Shown here: in pieces, positions 56,494 to 64,000 of the stretch
How the letters are laid out: every line of letters begins with the position of its first letter
Position numbering within the stretch: position 1 is the first letter of the stretch
Source: Petaurus breviceps papuanus
Lineage: Eukaryota; Chordata; Mammalia; Diprotodontia; Petauridae
Direction of reading: 5' to 3'
DNA: 64,000 bases
NCBI GenBank assembly: GCA_028583685.1
Contig: JAMXIF010001195.1
Coordinates: 13,753,713-13,817,712 of the forward strand
Program-made: the position numbers and the translations under genes
The notes under the pieces: model-generated
What the model saw: only the letters and a program-made list of their open reading frames with translations
Told to the model about the DNA's origin: nothing
Database searches by the model: none

Positions 56494-56735
56494 GGGCAGC
56501 TATGTGGCCCAGTGGATAGATCACAGGGTCTGGAGTTAGACCTGAGTTCAAATATGGCCTCAGATACCTACTAACTGTGTGACCCTGGGAAAGCCACTTA
56601 ACCCTGTTTGCCACAGTTTCCTCATCAGTAAAATGAGCTGGAAAAGGAAATGGAGAATCACTCCAATATCTTTGCCAAGAAAACCCCAGATGGGGTCATG
56701 AAGAGTTGAACGTGACTGAACAAATTTTAATCATC
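56494..56735 (+). mobile_element. MAR1-like SINE, sense
   Basis: GGGCAGCTATGTGGCCCAGT, TTTCCTCATCAGTAAAATGA, CCAAGAAAACCCCAGATGGG and GAAGAGTTGAACGTGACTGA. Confidence 0.9.
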
Positions 56736-56836
56736 ACCTAAACTCTCCATAGCTCTTTTTAAACATGCTTATGATCCAATATCATCTTGATCATGGTTCC
56801 TTTTGCAAAAGTCTTCCTTTATTTCTGATACTCTTT

Positions 56837-56992
56837 TTTTTTTTTTTTGCTTTTTGGAGGGCAGTTGGGGTTAAGTGACTTGCCCAAGGTCACGTGGCTA
56901 GTTTTTGTGTTAAGTGTCAGAGGCTGGATTTGAACTCAGGTGCTCCTGACTCCAGGGCTGGTGCTCTATTCACTGCACCACCTAGCCACCCT
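56837..56992 (-). mobile_element. SINE-D, antisense
   Basis: Poly-T then GGCAGTTGGGGTTAAGTGAC, reversed head CACCACCTAGCCACCC. TTCTGATACTCTTT at 56823-56836 and 56996-57009 is the target-site duplication. Confidence 0.93.
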
Positions 56993-57269
56993 GACTTCTG
57001 ATACTCTTTCATAGTTCTGGTCCTGAGTACTGTGGCTTATTTTATTTCCTTTTTGTTTTTCTGACTAGATTTTTTTATACTTCTTAGCTTGGCTATTTAG
57101 TGGGTTGATAAAAGATGATACGTTAAGAGTTTTGACCTCTTAGCATGAGCTACAGCATTAGGCCAATGGCGGCTATTATCATGATTGCGGTTAACTAATA
57201 TAGACAATACCAGCTAATAGTAATCTGCCTCCCACACTAACCATAAAAATGAACATTATTAGCTCGCAG

Positions 57270-57785
57270 ACCATGGTAGAGAGACTAGATTTGTTTTTCT
57301 TGACCCTAGAGGGCAGAACTAGAGGCAATGCATGGCAGCTGTAGAGGCAAATTTAGGATCTACGTTAAGAAAAACTTCCAAACAGAGGCTTTTAAAAGTG
57401 GTATGAGCTGCCCCAGAGAATGCTGGGTCCTCCTTCACTGAAGATTATTATATGCAATAATAGCTAGTATTTATTTAGCACTTTAAAATTTATAAAGCAC
57501 TTTATACATATCTTTTTTTAATCCTCTCAAAAATCCTAGGCAGCAAGTGCTGCTGTGATCACCATTTTACAGAAGGGAGACAGAGGTTAAGTGACTTGGT
57601 CAGGGTCATTCAGTTAATAAGTAGCTAAGGTTGAATTTTAACTTGTCTTCCTAACTCTGAGTCCAGTATTCTTTCTGCTGCACCCCCCTCTCTGCCTCTT
57701 GTAAGGGCATTCCCATTCATTTGTGGGTTGGACCAGATGACTTTCAGCTCCCTTCCAACTTTTAGATTCTTTGATTCTGTCACCC
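57270..57785 (+). mobile_element. CR1/L3-type LINE 3' end, sense, split by a MIR
   Basis: Left part AACTTCCAAACAGAGGCTTT, GAGCTGCCCCAGAGAATGCT; right part GTTGGACCAGATGACTTTCA, CCCTTCCAACTTTTAGATTC. Together they follow the CR1 3' order, with the MIR at 57460-57695 between. Confidence 0.7.
57460..57695 (-). mobile_element. MIR SINE, antisense, inside CR1
   Basis: ATAGCTAGTATTTATTTAGC, AAAGCACTTTATACATATCT, CACCATTTTACAGAAGGGAG, TAAGTGACTTGGTCAGGGTC and CTTCCTAACTCTGAGTCCAG. Confidence 0.8.
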
Positions 57786-58082
57786 TAGAACATGAATAAT
57801 ATCAGGGCAGGCCTAAAGAAAATAAGCCTGTTATCCCAACACACACACACACAGTACAGAAATGTATATATTTCTTTCTTTTAGAGGAAAGAAACTAGAG
57901 TCTGTAGTAATTTCAGCCACTGAGGAAATTTCCAGACAACTTGACAGGTGCTTCTAATTCCAGATTGTCGACATCCAACTAGGAAAAGGGCAAGATGATC
58001 AGAATTGCATTTATTTCCTTTTCATCAAACTTATAACATGTCTGAACTTCCCTTGGAAGGTGAAGGGTACAATAGTCATTTG

Positions 58083-58320
58083 AAGCAGCTTGTTGTTCAA
58101 TCATGTTTGCCTCTTCATGACCCCATGGACCATACTGTCCATGGAGTTCTCTGGGTGAAGTGGTTTACCATTTTGTTCTTCAGTGGATTAAGGCAAACAA
58201 GGATTAAGTGACTTGCCCACGGTCACACATCTATCTAGTAAGTTTCTGAGGCTGGTTTTGAATTCAGGTCTTCCTGACGTCAAGCCCAGTGCTCTACCCA
58301 CTGAGTCATCAGCTTCCTTT
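58083..58320 (-). mobile_element. MAR1-like SINE, antisense
   Basis: GTTGTTCAATCATGTTTGCC, CTTCATGACCCCATGGACCA, CCACGGTCACACATCTATCT and CCAGTGCTCTACCCACTGAG. Confidence 0.85.
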
Positions 58321-59892
58321 GAGGCAGTTTAGTCAAATGCAAAAGGCTGATTTAATTTTAAAGATCATAATCTAAGCATTTTACTCAAGCCAAGTGATAT
58401 CTTCAGAGAATAACCCAAGGGTATTCTTGCCAAAAGCTAAAGGTTGTCTTTATTGGAGTCTGGAAAGGGGCTAGAAAGTCATAGACTACACATGTGCTGA
58501 GACAAACAAACTATTGCTTCGTCAGTCATCAGTAGATGATCTGCTTCTAGATCTGGACAGCTAGGGTTTGTTAAAATCATATTATTTTAGGACAGTTTAG
58601 TTTTACCCTACCGATAAAGTGCTTTGTGTCTTCTGTTTAGTGATCTTGTTCATTATTATGAAATTCAAGGAAATTGACATGCAAATAATCACTCCAGCTA
58701 GATGTGTGAACCCCAGCCACCAAGAGACCTTGTCACTTAATGTCTCAAGACTTCAGTAGTACTCTCCCCTTCTGTCTCTTTCCCTTCCCTTCCCAATTTC
58801 TTCCCTTCCCTTCCTAATCTTTCTTACATGGCCTTCTTCTCCTAAGTGTTACTCCTGTTATCCTTTAATTAGTTTATCTGACCTGCCTGACCACCTGACC
58901 ATCTGACCACCTAACCAGTGACCACTGCACAGGTAACGCCTTGGACACGGAACATGTGGCACAAAACCTTTTGTTAGGGCAAGGCAGTTAGTGTAAGGAT
59001 GAGAATAGATTGAGTAAATTAAACATCACCCTTTCAGAATATAACTCTGTTTCCACACAAACCTGGGGAAATCATGCAAAAAGATGTATGACTGTTGGCT
59101 GATAAAAGACTGAGTGAAACAGTATTTATGTGTGCAAGAAATATATTTCAGTCTGTTGAGAGACTTTGAGTACATGTGGAGTAAAAAACCTTCAGGAAGG
59201 CAATTTATAGAGAGACTTTTTTTAATATTGTACTAGAATTCTCTGAGACACATACCTATATGGGAGCCAGATCTATCATGTTCCTTGACATCCAAGGTTT
59301 GCAATTCTAGAGAACGCAAAGAATAGACTTCCTCTAGGTGAGATCATTATTTTTCCATATGTGTCCCCAAGTTTTCAACAAACTCAAGCAATACCTCACA
59401 CAAATATGCATAAAAGTGTTCAGCATTCTCTCAGTCAGTCAACAGTCTACCTTCAAACACACAGCAAGCAATCCGGGGTGTGTCCCTCTGCAAAACCATT
59501 CCAAGATTTGTTGGGCATAAAGAGTTATATTCGTTTAAGTCCTCTGATAGCACAAAATACAAAGTAATATTAACAAAAGGAAAGGGAAGTATATTGAAAA
59601 GTCACAGAAAGAAAGTAATTCAGGAGAGGGGAGGGGAGGTGTGGGTTGGAGAAGAGTGTGTATATTCTAATCCATGACTTTTTATTCTGCTGAGGTTTCT
59701 TCCAGTAGATCAATCACTCTCTGATCAGAGGCAGAAGGAAATCTAAATATAAATTTTAACTTTATAAATTTGATTAGAGAGAATCAGAGTGATTTTCAGG
59801 ACAAAGCGGACAAAAAATAGATGGGCATCCAGAGACCTGAGAAAATGAATGATTACAGAGAAAGAGAAGAAAAGAATTCATGATTTGGGCAA
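58321..59892. other. Unassigned, repeat-poor
   Basis: No recognised element over about 1.5 kb. Open frames at 59338-59677 overlap one another in several frames and have no motif. Confidence 0.4.
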
Positions 59893-60075
59893 GATTAGAT
59901 GGTGACTAGTGGAAAGAACACTTGCCTTGAAACCAGAAAATGTGGGTTCAAATCTCTGCTCTCTTCCTTACTAGTGTCATGTCTTGGGCTAGTCTGTTTC
60001 TTCTTTTTCTCTATATCTATATAATAGGGGGAGATGAACTCTAGGCCCTCTTCTAATTCTAAATCCTATAACCTT
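59893..60075 (+). mobile_element. MIR-like SINE, sense
   Basis: GAACACTTGCCTTGAAACCA, TGTGGGTTCAAATCTCTGCT and GAGATGAACTCTAGGCCCTC, ending in TCTAATTCTAAATCCTATAA. Confidence 0.7.
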
Positions 60076-61196
60076 AGGAGGAGACACTAATGAGAAGAGG
60101 GGAGTGAAGAGTGATGTCTTGTGCATAGAGCAAAAGGAAATAGACAGCTACCTAAACAGCAAAAGGAGTTAAAGGAAGAATAGCTTCCTCATGGGCATTT
60201 CATGCTGGACACAGCTGTCAGCAGTTCTATTAGTCAGCTGCTTCACGAGGTTGAAATCACAGGTTCAGTCCCTTGATGGGTTTGTTAGTTTTGCAGGGAG
60301 AAAAACTCTTATCCTTGGTTATAAGCTGCTTTATTATATTATTATATTCTCGGTACTGCTGCCTTGAAAATATATAACATCAGTGAGATAGAGAATTGGG
60401 GTCAGAGAGTATGGATGATTCATAAAAAACCCATAACCAGTATTTGTCAAAAACATATATATATATATATACATCCTCTAGAAAGAGAGAGATTCACAGT
60501 TTCAGATACAACCAGTTCCTTTTGGGCCACAATGTCTATGGAAATACTAATTTTATCTGGTGTTTGTTAAGTTCAGGATAAAAGAAAAAAATGTTTTACT
60601 GGTGATAGAACATAGCATCATCTTTTCCTGTAGACATATTATTATTGTCATTACTGTTGTTGCTGTTGTACATTTATCTGAATTACTAATGTAAGGAGAT
60701 AATATTTTTGCTTGTCTGAGGATAGACTGATGGCTCTTCAGAGCATAGCTGAAGCTACCTAGATAAAGATGAGCACACATTGACCAACCAAAGCCCTCCC
60801 AGACTATAATTGCCTGTTATTTTAACTGCTTTGCGCTTCACAAATTTGGAGCCCCTAATTCCAACTATATGACTAGAACCTCATATGAACATCTTATTCC
60901 TCTAAAGCCCATTTTGAAAATTCTGGGTCCCCCCCACAAAAAATTAACACAGAAGCTCTGTAAAGGTTAGGGTTAAGATGCCCAATTTACTCCCCCAGGG
61001 ATCTTTAGCATGCAAATGAATTTGATCAAGAATACAAGCTGAGGTAACACGGTCTTGAAGTCCTCATTTGAATCCTAGCTCTGTCAGAGGGAACTGGACT
61101 CTAAGCACCAGTTCAGCTCAAGGTCTTGGATACTAAAAGTTAATTGAAAAAGGCAAGGTCACTACTTTCCTCCATCCTGGTCTACATTCTTTCTGA
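60076..61196. other. Unassigned, no gene seen
   Basis: No recognised repeat or meaningful frame; a short (TA)n run near 60457. Confidence 0.4.
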
Positions 61197-61198
61197 TA

Positions 61199-61349
<151 letters not shown>

Positions 61350-62559
61350 TACCTATGTTACTATACTTTAAAATACATATGTTGTGCTTACACACATACA
61401 TGTGCATACACACATGGCAATGCATGTGCTCATGCATACACATGCACACACATGTACACATACACGTGTACATATACGTTTCAGTTAAAAAGCCAAACCA
61501 TGGCATTTGCATTATTCCATGGCCAGAACAAGACCTTATTGTCTCTCTGTGTTAGTTATGAATGCAGTAGTTAGAGCAGTCATGTCCAAAGGACTGAGTT
61601 CCACCAGTTTCAACACTTATTAGCTCTCTGGCCATAACAAAGTTATCCTTCATTTTAAAATGAACATCATAAAGCTCATACAATTCACTTCACCAGGAGG
61701 AAAGCAGTTCATAATTCTTAAGGCTATAGAAAAATTTAAGCAATTGTTTCTGCTTCCCTTTGGGGATTGCTTCTTCTATCTCTCCTTCTTTCCCTAATAT
61801 GGGTTATACAAACAGTGTTCAATTTTAAGCACTACTCCTTTTCAAAATCCAGCTTTAATAAGAACATTTGACCTGCTTAAATGTGTGCTTGGTCAGCTCA
61901 CAAGTTGGACTTCTGACTTCTTGAAATTGTTATTCCATTTCTGATGAGAAAAAAACAAATTCTTAGCCCAAGTGGTGAGATGTTTAGATGCTTGATAAAA
62001 CCAGAAAATACACAGATATGTGCTCACAAGCACATGTGTACACACCCACACACACACATCCCTTTGAAGTAGCAGAAAGAAATTCACAGCCCAAATAGTT
62101 ATGTTTTTGGCAAAAGGTTTTGTTTTGTTTTGTTTTTTTGTTTGTTTATTGAGAGCAATCTGGCATTCTCCTTTTCCTCTCTCAAAGATATCTTCTCTCA
62201 GGTAGCAGCAAGGACAGTTTCAGAATTTCCCTGCCCCAGTCAACTTTCACATTTTTTAGCTCAATGATAAAAGGTTTCTGTAACTCTCCTCTGCTCTCGC
62301 CTACTTCCTGGGTGTTGACTTCTCTTGCCCAGGACTTCCTTGCTCAGTTAGAACCACCTCTTTCCCACAAAGAGTTCTGTCTGCCCTGTGAAGTTTTATC
62401 TACTAATTCTAACCCACAGTGACCACTTGTCTGAACTACCCTGAGCTTTTAGTATCACAAAATCTCACATTTGATGCAAAATCTCACATTGCAATTGACT
62501 CTTTCAGGGCTAGCTCTTGCCTCTCCAGTGATTTTAAAAATAAATCAGAATTCAACTGA
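61350..62559. other. Unassigned, short ACACAT/CA patches
   Basis: ACACATACATGTG-rich patch at 61388-61470 and a CACACACA run near 62043. No element or gene recognised. Confidence 0.4.
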
Positions 62560-62660
62560 CTAAGGCATTCCTGGGCCTGAGTTTCCTCTTCTGCAAAATG
62601 AAGGGGTTGGGCTAAATGGCCTTTGAGGCCCCTTCTAGGTCTAAGTCCATGATCCTATAC
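62560..62660 (+). mobile_element. MIR-like/CR1-tailed SINE 3' part, sense
   Basis: GGCCTGAGTTTCCTCTTCTG, AAAATGAAGGGGTTGGGCTA and GGCCCCTTCTAGGTCTAAGT. Confidence 0.75.
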
Positions 62661-62764
62661 CCCTATAACTAATCAACTCACATCATTATTCTTTCCAATT
62701 TGGAAGCCCTGTCCAAAACCTAATTATAACTAGGAAATGTAACCAATGCTTTTCTTACAATTAC

Positions 62765-62955
62765 AACTCCCAAAATGAATTGGATCGTCTTGGAGTGATA
62801 ATGAGTTCCCCAACCCTAAAGGGCTTCAAGAGGAGGCTGGGTGATCACTTCTCACAGATTTTGTGGAGAAGATTCCTGTTCAAATAGAAGATTAACTAAA
62901 CTAGCTCCTCTGAACTCCTCCCTAGCTCTGAGACTTTATGATTCTATAAAGCTCT
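62765..62955 (+). mobile_element. CR1/L3-type LINE 3' end, sense
   Basis: GTTCCCCAACCCTAAAGGGC, TTCAAGAGGAGGCTGGGTGA, GAACTCCTCCCTAGCTCTGA, ending GACTTTATGATTCTAT. Confidence 0.7.
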
Positions 62956-62956
62956 T

Positions 62957-63114
62957 TTTTTTTTTTTTAAAGCAATTGGGGTTAAGTAACTTGCTCAAGT
63001 TTACACGGCCAGTTATTTCTGGGTGTGGTGCTAAGTATCTGAGCCCCGATTCGATCCCAGGTCATCCCTACTCTGGGGCCGGTGCTCTTACTCACTGCCC
63101 CACCTGGCTGCCCC
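62957..63114 (-). mobile_element. SINE-B, antisense
   Basis: Poly-T, GCAATTGGGGTTAAGTAACT, GGCCAGTTATTTCTGGGTGT, reversed head CCCCACCTGGCTGCCCC. A perfect 14 bp duplication, TCTATAAAGCTCTT, at 62943-62956 and 63115-63128, made from the end of the CR1 fragment. Confidence 0.95.
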
Positions 63115-63129
63115 TCTATAAAGCTCTTA

Positions 63130-63203
63130 AGAACAGTACCCGCTCACAGCGCATAGTGCACTGCATCTAGTAAATGCTTAATAAATATTAATTGGCTTGA
63201 ATT
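63130..63203 (+). mobile_element. MIR/L2 3' tail, sense
   Basis: GCGCATAGTGCACTGCATCT then AGTAAATGCTTAATAAATAT. Confidence 0.55.
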
Positions 63204-63220
63204 AAAAATAACTTGAGTGG

Positions 63221-63362
63221 GGCGGCTAGGTGGCGCAGTAAGAGCGCCAGCTGGAGTTGGGAGGACCTGGTATTGGTTCCAACCTCAGATACCTAACACC
63301 CACACAAAAAAAACTGGCCATGTAATCTTAGGCAAGTTACTTAACCCCAATTGCTTTAAAAA
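63221..63362 (+). mobile_element. SINE-C, sense
   Basis: GGCGGCTAGGTGGCGCAGTA head, CACCCACACAAAAAAAACTG, GGCAAGTTACTTAACCCCAA and an A-run. AAAAATAACTTGAGTGG lies on both sides (ending 63220 and 63377) as the target-site duplication. Confidence 0.92.
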
Positions 63363-63379
63363 AAAATAACTTGAGTGGC

Positions 63380-64000
63380 TTCTATTGCAAAGGAGCTAAG
63401 ATATTAAAAGCAGACAGCATGTACCATGATATGCCCTTAGTGACCAATTTGGTGAACCTGATGAGGGATGACAATAGGTTCAGCAGGCACTCTGATCTTT
63501 TTCTAAGACCAGAAAGCCTGCGATTCAGTCTGGAAAGAATTCAGCCCAAGCCAATTTGGAGTCAGAGTTGTAAAAGCTTATTGTAAGCTTTACAGTGGGC
63601 AAGGATCCTTAGGGGACCTGCAAGTTTATTGTTAGGCTGTATAGCAGGCAAGAGTCCTTTAGGAGACATGCAACCTTAAAGGGGTAGAATTAAGGTTTTT
63701 ATAGAATAATCCATAGTAGAACCCATGCCAATTGTGCTAACTAGGTGATTAAGGGTGGGATTAGGGAGGAGTTAATGTGGGGCCAGTGTTTAAAGGGACA
63801 TGTACTTTTAATGTAACTGCGAAGGTGTATTGCCCATAATTCACTGGGAAAAAGCCCAAGGGGGAGCTACCTGGAGGTGTGGTTTTAGGCTTGAAACATC
63901 ACTAAGTCAGCTAGTTGTCAAGGGCTGACTGAAAAGTGCCCAGTCTGCCACCCATCAGTGTCATGTTTGACAAGATTGATGTCTGGGAACCAAGGCTAAC
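63380..64000. other. Unassigned, possibly an LTR-like fossil entering the window edge
   Basis: Repeated GGCAAGGATCCTTAGGGGAC and GGCAAGAGTCCTTTAGGAGA segments (about 63599 and 63648) and an antisense-LTR-like composition, but no diagnostic ends. The 71-codon frame 63371-63586 has no motif. Confidence 0.3.

Overview
The window is marsupial (metatherian) nuclear DNA, recognised from its interspersed repeats. It carries many tRNA-derived SINEs with marsupial-type heads, MAR1-like and MIR-like SINEs, marsupial-style L1, HAL1, RTE, L2 and CR1/L3 LINEs, and mariner, hAT and Tigger DNA-transposon relics. One very abundant SINE family (called SINE-A/B here) is not one I associate with the American opossum, which weakly favours an Australidelphian source; I cannot name the species. 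I recognise no host protein-coding exon, rRNA, functional tRNA gene or CRISPR array. The stretch reads as intergenic or deep-intronic sequence, and the longer reading frames are repeat-derived or fortuitous.

Family labels used here. SINE-A has the head GGGGYRGCCAGGTRGCACAG, the core 'CTCCAGTGTCGGGATGACCT' and the tail 'GAGCAAGTTACTTAACCCC'. SINE-B is the same with 'CACCACACCCAGAAATAACT'. SINE-C is a related, more diverged type with a tandem-A stretch before CTGGCC. SINE-D is the SINE1-like type with 'GGAGTCAGGAGGACCTGAG'. MAR1-like elements share the SINE-D head but carry a longer body ending near GTTGTTGTT when read in antisense.

Layout. 0-9.7 kb: an ancient local duplication (203-460 and 975-1215), GATA/GATG arrays, MIR/MAR1 SINEs, two or three LTR-like fossils, and old L2. 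9.7-12.6 kb: HAL1 copy 1 (minus). 12.7 kb: a SINE dimer. 13-23 kb: SINEs, L2 tails, a split hAT-type MITE and an internally deleted Tigger1-like element (18.36-19.46 kb). 23.26-26.28 kb: HAL1 copy 2, with a clean target-site duplication and a younger SINE inside. 26-31 kb: L2, CR1 and MIR debris. 31.6-35.1 kb: an L1 ORF2 fragment abutting a third, older HAL1. 38-39 kb: LTR-like fossil. 39.1-41.3 kb: RTE LINE. 41.4-42.2 kb: L2 reverse-transcriptase fragment. 43.1-45.7 kb: sense L1, split by an LTR-like fossil and two SINEs. 45.8-47.3 kb: the longest repeat-poor block. 47.6 kb: a second SINE dimer with the same junction as the first. 48.2 kb: a mariner MITE inside a MIR. 51.3-55.3 kb: stacked L2 copies. 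55.8-64 kb: MIR, MAR1 and CR1 fragments, a GACA/GATA array and young SINEs.

The elements do not cooperate as genes. The order of insertion is what can be read: L2, MIR, CR1 and RTE are oldest; then mariner, Tigger and HAL1/L1; then SINE-A, -B and -D, many of which still carry 9-17 bp target-site duplications. Family names rest on remembered consensus sequences, without a database search.
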